Source: Paenibacillus sp. P25 (GTDB lineage: Bacteria; Bacillota; Bacilli; Paenibacillales; NBRC-103111). Taken from it: a DNA stretch of 64,000 bases. Positions 1-9,040 of this stretch are shown piece after piece (the first letter of the stretch is position 1; the number at the start of each line of letters is the position of its first letter). The translations under genes and the position numbers were made by a program. The notes beneath the pieces were generated by a model. It did no database searches and was not told the DNA's origin. It saw only the letters and a program-made list of their open reading frames with translations. The stretch lies in contig CP085629.1 in the NCBI GenBank assembly GCA_024704175.1, positions 7,739,501-7,803,500 on the forward strand, given 5' to 3'.

Positions 1-2
1 GG

Positions 3-257
3 GGTCAGAGCGATACGCTGTTGGTGGATATTTCTTTAATGAAGGAATTCCGCGGACAGGGGATCGGCGGTTCGCTCATCCGGAATCTCCAAGAGGAGGT
101 ACGGGCTACCGGTTCGCTTCTTCGGCTTCACGTTTTGAAGCATAGCCCGGCGGTTCGGCTGTATGAAAGATTCGGTTTCAAGCTGGCGGAACCGGGGGAC
201 GTTTATGATGCGATGGAGTGGGACCCCAGCGGGATGGATAACGGTAGAAAGGAATAA
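3..257 (+). CDS. GNAT-family N-acetyltransferase, C-terminal part
   Basis: The frame is open to the left edge, so the gene starts outside the window; 84 residues remain. The acetyl-CoA pyrophosphate-binding motif RGQGIGGSLI (motif A of GNAT enzymes) is followed by the usual alpha/beta end with LYERFGFKLAE, the typical last strand-helix of the fold. GNAT enzymes move an acetyl group from acetyl-CoA to an amine; the substrate cannot be told. It ends 11 bases before the next gene, so it is probably co-transcribed with the DUF6916-like and tail-collar genes. GNAT genes are, to my recollection, common neighbours of microcystin-dependent-protein genes, but that link is from memory. Confidence 0.85.
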   Translation, partial: GQSDTLLVDISLMKEFRGQGIGGSLIRNLQEEVRATGSLLRLHVLKHSPAVRLYERFGFKLAEPGDVYDAMEWDPSGMDNGRKE

Positions 258-268
258 GGTGTCTTGCT

Positions 269-580
269 ATGAGTAGAGTACCTTTAAGCCTATTTAAAGA
301 GCTGATTTCAGCGAAACTTCAGGTCTTGCTGGAGGAAGGTCCGGTTCAAATTGAACTGATCGATGTGAAGGTGTATCAGGCGAGTCCGGGATGGGAGAGG
401 TTCACATTGCGGCTGCGCGGTCCGTTGGACTTTCTTTTGCCGCAGCAAACCTATATGTTCCGGCATGAACGTTTTGGGGAAGAGCCGATGTTTATGGTCC
501 CGGTCGGCCAGCGACCGGACGGGTATTTATATGAAATGGTATTTCAGCGAACTACCGAAGTGAACGGAGGAGAAAATTAA
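269..580 (+). CDS. DUF6916-like small protein
   Basis: A 103-residue protein with no signal peptide or membrane segment. The pattern of a central RFTLRLRGP stretch, a QQTYMFRHERFG segment and a final YEMVFQR resembles the DUF6916 family, which lies next to tail-collar (Mdp) genes in many bacteria. Its biochemical role is unknown. The start ATG follows a purine-rich AAGGAATAAGG stretch, and the stop codon is one base before the start of the first collar gene, whose ribosome binding site lies inside this gene. Tight packing suggests translational coupling with the collar genes. The family assignment is by memory of the motif order only. Confidence 0.6.
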   Translation: MSRVPLSLFKELISAKLQVLLEEGPVQIELIDVKVYQASPGWERFTLRLRGPLDFLLPQQTYMFRHERFGEEPMFMVPVGQRPDGYLYEMVFQRTTEVNGGEN

Positions 581-581
581 A

Positions 582-1085
582 ATGAGTGAACCTTATCTTG
601 GTGAAATTCGTATGTTCGGAGGGAATTTTGCACCTGTCGGATGGGCATTATGTGACGGCTCTACGCTCTCGATCTCGGAAAATGATGCGCTGTTTGCATT
701 AATCGGAACGACCTATGGCGGAGATGGGGAAACCACCTTCAACTTGCCTAATCTGTCAGGTCGCATCCCTCTTCATATGGGGACCAATTACGGTCTGGGG
801 CAAATGGCTGGAACGGAGACGGTTACTCTGATACAGAATCAATTGCCTGTCCATACGCACGGCGTATCAGCCCAATCCCAGAGCGGTACGTCGAACAGCC
901 CGGCCAATGCGGTTTGGGCGCAATCCACTATCACGCAATTTACAACGTCGGTGGACGGAACGAATGGGATGTATCCGGGGGCACTATCTCCGGTCGGAAT
1001 GAATCAGCCGCATGACAACATGATGCCGTATCTGGTCATCAATTTTATTATCGCTACGCAAGGGATTTTTCCACAGCAAAATTAG
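582..1085 (+). CDS. Tail-collar domain protein, microcystin-dependent-protein type (1 of 3)
   Basis: A 167-residue protein starting with YLGEIRMFGGNFAPVGWALC, followed by TTYGGDGETTFNLPNLSGR, the hallmark of the phage tail collar fold (Pfam Collar) as found in MdpB-type bacterial proteins. The C-terminus HDNMMPYLVINFIIATQGIF is the conserved end of the family. The middle (about residues 85-140) is a variable Ser/Asn/Thr-rich receptor-like region. GGAGGAGA lies 8 bases before the ATG. No phage structural, lysis or integrase genes surround it, so it is more likely part of a cellular Mdp operon than prophage debris. The function of Mdp proteins is not established. Confidence 0.85.
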   Translation: MSEPYLGEIRMFGGNFAPVGWALCDGSTLSISENDALFALIGTTYGGDGETTFNLPNLSGRIPLHMGTNYGLGQMAGTETVTLIQNQLPVHTHGVSAQSQSGTSNSPANAVWAQSTITQFTTSVDGTNGMYPGALSPVGMNQPHDNMMPYLVINFIIATQGIFPQQN

Positions 1086-1126
1086 CATTTATCGTTTTAT
1101 CAGAACTGTTCAGAGGGGTGTTATTT

Positions 1127-1624
1127 ATGTCAGAGGCTTATATAGGAGAAATTCGGATGTTCTCCTTCAACTTTCCCCCAAAGGGTTGGGCGCTTTGTAA
1201 CGGCCAGATTCTGCCGATTAGTCAGAATCAGGCGTTATTTTCTCTTCTGGGTACGACTTATGGCGGCAATGGTACCACAACGTTTGCTTTGCCGGATCTT
1301 CGGGGAAGGGCGCCGGTTCATGTTTCCGGCAACATTACATTAGGGCAAAGAGCTGGTGAGGAGACGCATACGCTTACGGCTGGCGAGATGCCGGCTCATA
1401 CGCATGCGGTCATTGGATCCACTAGCCCGGCGACCGTGGCTAATCCCGCTAATCAGCTCTGGGCGGCGCCAACTGCAAGCGCCTACGGTACGACTCCTAA
1501 TGCTTCGTTGGTTCCTAACGCGTTGAAATCCGCCGGGGGCGGTCAAGCTCACAATAACATGCAGCCTTATCTCGTAATGAATTATTGCATTTGCCTTAGC
1601 GGTCTCTATCCGTCCCGGCCATAA
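1127..1624 (+). CDS. Tail-collar domain protein, microcystin-dependent-protein type (2 of 3)
   Basis: A 165-residue paralogue of the preceding gene: YIGEIRMFSFNFPPKGWALC at the N-terminus, TTYGGNGTTTFALPDLRGR in the collar core and HNNMQPYLVMNYCICLSG at the end. An in-frame GTG nine bases upstream is unlikely to be the start because it lies inside the AGAGGGG ribosome binding site; the ATG is spaced 8 bases from it. Compared with the first copy the collar core is strongly conserved and the middle third is different, as expected for members that share a trimeric base but present different tips (inference). Confidence 0.85.
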   Translation: MSEAYIGEIRMFSFNFPPKGWALCNGQILPISQNQALFSLLGTTYGGNGTTTFALPDLRGRAPVHVSGNITLGQRAGEETHTLTAGEMPAHTHAVIGSTSPATVANPANQLWAAPTASAYGTTPNASLVPNALKSAGGGQAHNNMQPYLVMNYCICLSGLYPSRP

Positions 1625-1638
1625 AAAGGAGGTTTACG

Positions 1639-2167
1639 ATGTCAGATCAATTTGTAGGGGAAATAAGAATATTTGCGGGCAATTTCGCGCCAAACGGCTG
1701 GGCTTTGTGCAATGGGCGACTTATGCTCATCTCGCAAAATACGGCTTTATTCAGTCTACTCGGTACCATGTACGGCGGGGACGGACGAACGACCTTCGCC
1801 CTTCCGAATTTAATGGGGAGAGCGCCGATCGGCTCTGGTATGGGCCAGGGACTTACACCTCGGTCCGTCGGACAGTCGGGCGGTTCCGCGAGTGTTACTT
1901 TGCTCAATAATGAAATTCCAAGCCATACGCACATCCCGAATGTCGGTTCTTCCGCCGGCAAAGCAATGCCGATCCGACCGGCGGCGTTTGGACGGTCCCT
2001 CCGGGACGCAGGCCCCCTTTGCTTATGGCGGTGCTGAGAACACGGTTAGCATGCATCCAACGGCGATTCAACCTGCAGGGGGCGACCAGCCACATAACAA
2101 TATGCGGCCTTACTTGGCTTTAAATTTTATTATTGCTTTAGAGGGCATTTACCCGGCAAGATCGTAA
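1639..2167 (+). CDS. Tail-collar domain protein (3 of 3), frameshifted
   Basis: Third collar paralogue. It starts at an ATG behind AAAAGGAGG and reads the family N-terminus VGEIRIFAGNFAPNGWALC and core TMYGGDGRTTFALPNLMGR in frame 1. After about base 1965 the family sequence continues in the third frame (NADPTGGVWTVPPG) and from about base 1992 in frame 2 (FAYGGAENTV, then HNNMRPYLALNFIIALEGIY to the stop). Two missing single bases, both next to short homopolymers (near the CAAATG- and GGGAACG-like positions), would restore one 177-residue protein equal in length to its siblings. Sequence error is more likely than real decay because everything downstream is well conserved. Confidence 0.8.
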
Positions 2168-2180
2168 AAAACGGGGCTTT

Positions 2181-2198
2181 ATTGTTATTAATAACAAT
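2181..2198. repeat. Perfect 18-bp palindrome between the collar genes and the surface-protein gene
   Basis: The 18 bases form an exact inverted repeat, ATTGTTATT/AATAACAAT, without a spacer. It lies 14 bases after the stop of the third collar gene and 26 bases before the GTG start of the CSLREA/SLH gene. As RNA it could form a weak AU hairpin; as DNA it has the size of a dimeric repressor site. No U-tract follows, so it is not a convincing terminator. Confidence 0.4.
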
Positions 2199-2224
2199 TT
2201 ATTGGAGAAAGTAGGGAGGTCCAC

Positions 2225-5200
2225 GTGGAGGTAGTGTCGGAAGGGATAAGGCCGGGTAATCTCGCCGCGAAGAAGCTGCGATGGCCGTTTGTGTTCTCTT
2301 TTATGATGGTATTATTTTTACTTACATCCGTTCAAGCCCTGGCGCGACATTCACGGTAAACAGCACGGTAGATGCGGGGGACAGCACCCCCGGCGACGGT
2401 ACGTGCAGCAACAGCGCACTAGGCAAGTGTACACTTCGTGCGGCGATCATGGAGGCTAATCAATCGCCGGGTCCGCATACGATTATTTTGCCGGCCGGAA
2501 CCTATACCCTCATGCTCGCAGGGACCGGCGAGGACAACAGTGCGACAGGCGACCTGGATATCTATACGAATGTAACTATAACGGGTGCCGGAGGTAACCG
2601 GGACGGGGACCCTTCGCTTACGATTATCGATGGTGCCGGGGTAGACCGTGTATTCGATATTAATCCTGCTCTTGACCCCACGGGATATAACGTTGCAATA
2701 GAGGCCCTTACCATCCGCAATGGTAAAGCACAGGATTCTATAGACAGTATTGGCGGGGAATCCGAGGAGATACGGGGAACAGCAAGACCATCTCCATCTA
2801 TAACACGGTAGTACAAAACAATCAGTCCATGAAAAGCGGCGCAGGCAACGGTTCCGGCGGTGGCATTTATATTTCCGGGTCGCCTGGCGGAACGGCCAAT
2901 ATAACCAGGTCCGTTATCCGCAGCAACAGCGCTTATCAGCGCGGCGGCGGATTGGAATTTGAAGGGGATATGAATGTAACGCTAAGCGAAACCACGGTGG
3001 ACGGCAACTCGGTCAATTCGAGTAACGGGGCTCCAGAGTTTGGAGGAGGCTTGGCGTTTTTCCCGCAATCTCAAGGGACCCAGACGGTAAGGATCGATCG
3101 CAGCACAATTTCTCGCAATGCGGTAGCCGGCGGATCGGGGGGCGGGTTTTACTCCGAGGAGCCTCTTGCCATTGAGAACAGCACGGTCAGCGGGAACTCG
3201 GCGTCCCTAAAAGGCGGCGGTGCTCATATCGCCAATAACTTCGGAGCATCGGTTTGGAAAAGCAACACCATATATAATAACACGGTTGGCGGCCCGGGGG
3301 CGGGCGGCGGTATCTTAAACGAAACAGGCAGTTCGGCTACGCCCTTAAAAGTTCATAACACAATCGTTGCCGGCAACAGAAACAGCGGCTCAAGCAGTGA
3401 TGTTGCAGGTGCAAACTTGGCGGGCAGTTCCACGAACAACCTGATCGGCACCGGCGGTTCCGGCGGTTTGGTCCAAGGAGCGGGCGGCAACCTGGTTGGT
3501 ATTGCCGATCCGGGGCTCCTGCCCCTGGCGAATTATGGCGGGCGGATGGAGACACATGCATTAAAGAGCAACAGTCCGGCTCTTGAGGCCGGCGATAATT
3601 CGCAGGCCGGGACATTGGATGAGCGGGGCATCAATCGGGTTGCGGATTCGGCTGACGCGGATACTACCGCGCGAATCGATATCGGCGCTGTCGAGGCCCA
3701 TCCGGCTATCGAAGATATCCAGGATACGAGCGTTGTCAGCGGGCAATCATTGAGTGTTCCTTTTCATATCGGCGACACCAATCTTGGAATTTCATCCATT
3801 GTTGTGCTTTCCTCGGATCAAACGAAGGTTAAGGGCAGCAATATTACGATCACGGGAACGGGAGACCAGCGGACACTGAATATCGTATCCGAACCGGGTC
3901 AAGTAGGACCGGCGCCGATTACGGTAACGGTGAGCAGCAATTCCAACGGCATAGCAACCTCCATGTCGGACTCCTTTGTTCTGACGCTTACGGGAGCGCC
4001 TGACTTGTCCGTAACTAAGACGCACAGCGGGAATTTCACGCAGGGCCAAACGGGCGCGGCTTATACGATTACGGTAACGAACAGCGGAGCCGGAAACACC
4101 TCGGGAACGGTAACGGTGACGGACACGTCGCCTGCCGGACTGACTGGAAAGGCGTTGTCAGGATCCGGATGGAGTTGTACTTTAGGTACATTAACGTGTA
4201 CGCGCTCGGACGTTTTGGCGGGAGGCTCGAGCTATCCAGCGATTACACTGACGGTGGATGTAGCGGCTAATGCCCCTGCCAGTGTAACAAACAATGTTAC
4301 CGTTAGCGGTGGCGGTGATACCAATGCTGCTAACAACACGGCGGCTGATGCGACAAATATTAATTATGACGTCGATCTGTCCGGATTGACCATTTCCAGC
4401 GGTACCCTAAATTTTGCATCGAACACTTTGGATTATAATGTAAATGTTCCTAATAGTGTGGGACAAGTTTCCGTTACACCAACTGCTTCCAACAGCACAA
4501 CAACAATTACTGTAAATAATGTATCCGTAACAAGCGGTCAACCAAGCGCTATGATACCTCTAACGGTTGGTAGTGGAAATATAGTTGTCATAGCAGTGAA
4601 ATCGCAAGATAACAGCGCCGAGAAAAGGTATACCATTACCGTCAACAGAGCGGCAAGCAGCAATGCAGATTTAAGCAATCTGGAGCTGTCGGTCCCCGGA
4701 TTGAGTTTCCAAACTGGTACAACGGATTACATTGTTCCCGTAGCGAACAGCGTAGAGAACGTGACGGTTACGCCAACTGTAGCGGATGGCACAGCAACCG
4801 TAACCGTGGCCGGTGTGACGGTGGCGAGCGGTCAAGCCAGCGGTGCTATCAGCCTTGGTGTCGGCGATAACGTGATTGAAGTGAAAGTAACAGCTCAAGA
4901 CGGAACGCTAAAGACTTATACAATTAATGTGAAGCGCGCGGCAAGCAGTAACGCGAATCTGGGTAATTTGGTGCTGTCAGTTCCTGGACTGAACTTTCAA
5001 GCAGACAGGACGGATTATACGGTACCCGTAGCGTACAGCGTGGAGAACATAACGGTGACGCCGACGGTAGCGGAAAATACAGCAAATATCACCGTGAACG
5101 GAACTTTGACGGCAAGTGGTCAGGCGAGCAGTCCGATCGGCCTCGCCCCGGGAAGCGATACTCCGGTTACCATTGTAGTAACGGCCCAAAATGGGGCGAC

Positions 5201-8200
5201 GAAAACCTACACGATTACCGTAAAACGTGCAGCGCCGAGCAGTAACGCGGATTTAAGCGATCTGGCACTGTCGGTTTCGGGCCTGAGCTTCCAAGCGGGC
5301 ACGACGAATTATGCGGTATCCGTGGCGTACAGTGTAGAGAACGTTACGGTGACGCCGACGGTAGCGGATAGTGCAGCGACTGTATCCATCAACGGTACTT
5401 TGGTGGCAAGTGGTCAGGCAAGCAGTCCGATCAGCCTCACCCCAGGAAGCGATACTGCAATTACCATTGTAGTAACGGCTCAAAGTGGGGCGACGAAAAC
5501 CTACACGATTACCGTAAAACGTGCTGCCCCAAGCAGTAATGCGGAACTAAGCGATCTGGCACTGTCGGTTTCGGGCCTGAGCTTCCAAGCGGGCACGATG
5601 AATTATACGGTATCCGTGGCGTACGGCGTAGAGAACGTGACGGTGACACCGACGGTAGCTGAAAATACGGCAACTGTGACAGTCGCCGGTGTGACGGTGA
5701 CGAGTGGCCAGGCGAGCGGACCTATTAGCCTTAGTGTTGGCGATAACCCGATCGAAGTGAAAGTAACGGCTCAAAATGGAGCGACAAAGACTTATACGAT
5801 TACCGTAAAGCGCGCAGCACAGAGCAGCAACGCGGATCTGAGCAATTTGGTGCTGTCGGTTTCGGGCCTGAGCTTCCAAACGGGCACAACGGATTACACG
5901 GTATCCGTTGCGTACAGCGTAGAGAACGTGACGGTGACGCCAACGGTAACGGATAATACAGCAACTGTGACTGTCAACGGTACTTTGGCGACAAGCGGTC
6001 AGGCAAGCGGTCCGATCGGCCTCACCCCGGGTAGCGATACTGCAATCACCATTGTAGTAACGGCTCAAAGTGGGGCGACGAAAACCTACACGATTACTGT
6101 AAAGCGTGCAGCTCCGAGCAGCAACGCAGATTTAAATAATCTGGCGCTGTCGGTTCCCGGTCTGAGCTTCCAAGCGGGGACAACGAATTATACAGTATCC
6201 GTAGAATACAGCGTAGAGAACGTGACGGTTACGCCAACTGTAGCGGATGGCACAGCAACCATAACGGTGGCCGGTGTGACGGTGGCGAGCGGTCAAGCCA
6301 GCGGTGCTATCAGCCTTGGTGTCGGCGATAACCCGATCGAAGTGAAAGTAATGGCCCAAAATGGAACGACGAAGACTTACACAATTACCGTAAAGCGTGC
6401 GGCAAGCAGCACTGCGCTGTTAAGCGGCCTGGCTCTTACAGAAGCTGCTTTATCGCCGGATTTCAATCCGGGCACCACAAGCTACAACGCAACCGTGAAT
6501 CACAATGTCTACACCATTGGTGTAACCCCGGTTCTTCAGGATCGTACGGCAACATTGAAAATCAATGGTGTATCCGTAATCGATCAGCAGCAGCATTTGG
6601 TCAGCTTGGAGGTCGGTACGAATGCCATCTCCATTGAGGTAACCGCCCAGGATGGAACGAAGAATCGTTACACGGTGACGGTCACAAGAAAAGGCAGCAA
6701 CAACGCCCATTTAAAAGATCTGCAAATTTCAAATGGCGTGCTTACCCCGCCGTTTAAGCAGAATGAGACCCGTTACAGTGCGACTGTAGATTACAGCGTC
6801 GCCAGCTTAACGGTAACAGCGAGCGTATATGATTCGAATGCGACGCTGACCATCAATGGAGTAAGTGTCACGAGCGGTCAACCAAGTGCACCTATTAACT
6901 TGATTGCAGGTTCTGAAACATCGATTCCGATCGTCGTTAAAGCGCAGAACGGCGATATACAAAGTTACTTATTAGTAGTGAACAGGGCAGCAGGCAACAA
7001 TGCGGATTTAAGCAGCTTGTCCCTATCCGACGGCATAACCTTAACTCCGCCATTTGCACCTGGTACAACCAGTTACAGCGCAAGTGTTTCTTATTCGGTA
7101 AGGAGTGTGTCGGTGACGGCCGCTGTTTACGATCAGCATTCCTCGATCAAGGTCAATGGAGTGGCACTGGTTCATGGGGGTACCTCTGACGCGATCGCGT
7201 TGTCCGTAGGAAACAACACGATAACGGTTGAGGTTACAGCGCGGGATGGAAGCGTGAAAAGCTACATGGTAACGGTCACGCGGAGAAGCGACGACAGCGA
7301 CCCATCCTCCTCGGGTGGCGGCAGTGTCGGTGGAGGCGGCGGCGGCGGAAGCCAGCCGCAAAGCTCAAATGCTAACCAACCGGCTCTATTGAACGGAGCA
7401 GCAGTGGATAACGTTGTGACCGTCACAATAGAGAAACAGGGGAACCAAACCGTAGCCACAGCGGTTCTTTCCAAAGAGATGGAAAGCGCGATTGCCGGTG
7501 CCGGTACGGGTTCCACCGTCACGGTACCCGTTACGACAGAGGCTGACAAGATAACGCTTGAGCTGAATGCGGACCTGGCAAAGCTGCTCTTTAGCAAGGA
7601 CGCCCGGCTTGAGCTGAAAACGAAGTTAGCATCCTATGTGCTTCCTTTGAAACAGATCAATGTCGATCGGCTGGCCCAACAATTTGGCACTGGCATTTCG
7701 CTGTCCGATGTGAAAATCATCATTACCATCGCGAAGAGCCCGGCGGACGAGGCCAAGCGATTCGAACAAGCGGCTAAGCAAAATTCGGGAGCGGCGGCGC
7801 TGCTGATCCCGCCGGTTGAATTCCAAGTCAGCGCCAGATACAAGGATAAGACCGTGGACATCCATCAATACGAAACGTATGTAAGCCGGGAAATCGCACT
7901 GCCTAACGAAGTGGATCCGAACAAAATCACCACGGGTGTTGTGCTGAGTCCGGAAGGCGATACGATTTATCAAGTACCGACATACGTAGACCGCAGAAAC
8001 GATCGGAATTATGCGGTCATCAACAGTTTGACGAATAGCCCATACTCGATCATATGGAATCCGAAAACTTTCCCGGATGTCGACAGCCACTGGTCCAAGA
8101 ACATCGTGAATGACATGGCTTCCCGGCTCATCATTAAGGGAATGGATGAGAATCATTTCAATCCGGATACAACGGTAACCAGGGCCCAATTCGCGGCCAT

Positions 8201-8630
8201 TGTGGTTAGAGCTTTGGGATTAAGCGAGAAAGGAACAACCTCCTTATTCAAAGACGTGCAGGCTAACGGCTGGTATGCGGGCGCTGTTGCGCGTGCAGTG
8301 GAATACGGAATCGTCAGCGGCTATGAGGACGGGACGTTCAGACCGGAGAATACGATCACCCGGGAAGAAGCGTTCGTGATCATTGCCCGGGCAATGAAGC
8401 TGACAGGCTACACGACAGCCGTAACGGAGGATGAAGCTGCACAGCAGGTAGCATCCTTCCAGGATCGAAACGACCTGCAGGCATGGGCCCAGACGGCCGC
8501 GGCTCTTTCCATCCGCAGCGGTTTGGTCGAGGGCGATAATAACAAGCTGAAGCCCAAAGCCAGCATCACCCGCGCCGAGACGGCGGCTATGATGTACCGT
8601 TTGCTCGTAAATGCCAAATTGATTCGTTAA
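2225..8630 (+). CDS. Giant S-layer-anchored protein: CSLREA, beta-helix, ten cadherin-like repeats, three SLH domains
   Basis: A reconstructed protein of about 2135 residues. The GTG start follows GGGAGG by five bases and gives a signal peptide (residues about 20-38, KKLRW then a hydrophobic stretch ending VQALA). One missing base near 2342 and one missing G in a G-run near 2757 shift the frame. Order of domains: CSLREA-type segment (GKCTLRAAIMEAN, about 40-82); right-handed beta-helix with GGGI/GGG repeats up to about 450; choice-of-anchor-Q-like end DERGINR...DIGAVE; a DUF11-like domain; ten cadherin-like beta-sandwich repeats (about 715-1690); a Gly/Ser linker; an unassigned domain; and three SLH domains at the last 190 residues (FPDVDSHWSKN, FKDVQANGWYAG, FQDRNDLQAWA). 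SLH domains bind pyruvylated wall polymer, so this is a wall-attached fibre, probably adhesive (inference). Confidence 0.85.
4370..7285 (+). repeat. Ten tandem cadherin-like beta-sandwich coding repeats of about 291-297 bp
   Basis: Ten consecutive copies of a 97-99-residue unit, each starting with a NADLSNLxLS-type strand and ending TYTITVKRAA, match the Pfam Cadherin-like (PF12733) pattern. The six central copies (about 4650-6400) are close to identical in protein and very similar in DNA, while the first and the last three copies have diverged. This suggests recent expansion or homogenisation of the central block. Such blocks usually act as stalk domains that project a ligand-binding tip away from the wall. 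Confidence 0.8.
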
Positions 8631-8637
8631 ATTCAGA

Positions 8638-8687
8638 ATCCCTCTCGTGGAAGCAGAACTTATCTGCCGGCGAGGGGGATTTTTTTA
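8638..8687 (+). terminator. Factor-independent terminator after the SLH surface protein
   Basis: ATCCCTCTCG (8638-8647) pairs with CGAGGGGGAT (8671-8680), followed by a run of seven T. It starts eight bases after the stop codon. Confidence 0.85.
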
Positions 8688-8865
8688 TGTGGCCAAATTT
8701 GTCGAATGCCATAATTAATATCCTTGTTATTCAATAAATCAGGAAAAATAAGTAAGGACAAAAGGACCATTAACATAAATTTTTCTTGATAATAGGCATA
8801 ATTACCTATTCACGAATATGGGTACTAAGAATTAAAATAAGAGAGAACTTAGGATGCTTCAAGTG

Positions 8866-8952
8866 AAAAAGGCAAACCACGGGAAACCGTGAGACGCAAA
8901 GCTATGGGCCTGAACTGCGCGAATATAAGCAGATGGCGACCGGTTGCCACAA
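8866..8952 (+). promoter_or_regulatory. Cyclic-di-GMP-I (GEMM-I) riboswitch
   Basis: The conserved GEMM-I elements appear in order: GGCAAACC, a stem with a GNRA-like loop (ACGGGAAACCGT), GAGACGCAAAGC, a GGCCTGAA segment, a second variable stem, and GGTTGCC closing the first helix. This matches the c-di-GMP class I aptamer. A CAAGG segment just after it (8950-8954) can pair with CCTTG inside the downstream terminator hairpin, offering an antiterminator. It controls the FN3-repeat gene starting at 9041. Whether c-di-GMP turns the gene on or off cannot be decided by eye. Confidence 0.92.
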
Positions 8953-8973
8953 GGAGTCATAGTATTTTTCTAT

Positions 8974-8999
8974 GAACCTTGCGAGAGGTTCTTTTTTTA
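8974..8999 (+). terminator. Expression-platform terminator of the c-di-GMP riboswitch
   Basis: GAACCT (8974-8979) and AGGTTC (8986-8991) form a short hairpin followed by seven T. It lies 22 bases after the aptamer and 41 bases before the start codon, the normal place for a transcription-controlling platform. Confidence 0.85.
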
Positions 9000-9040
9000 T
9001 GGGTCTAAGGCCTCTACTTCTATGAAAGGCAGGAACAAAC

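Noticed and set aside
269..2167. Prophage tail module
   Set aside because: Only collar-domain genes are present; no capsid, baseplate, lysis, integrase or attachment sites. The set matches cellular Mdp operons better.
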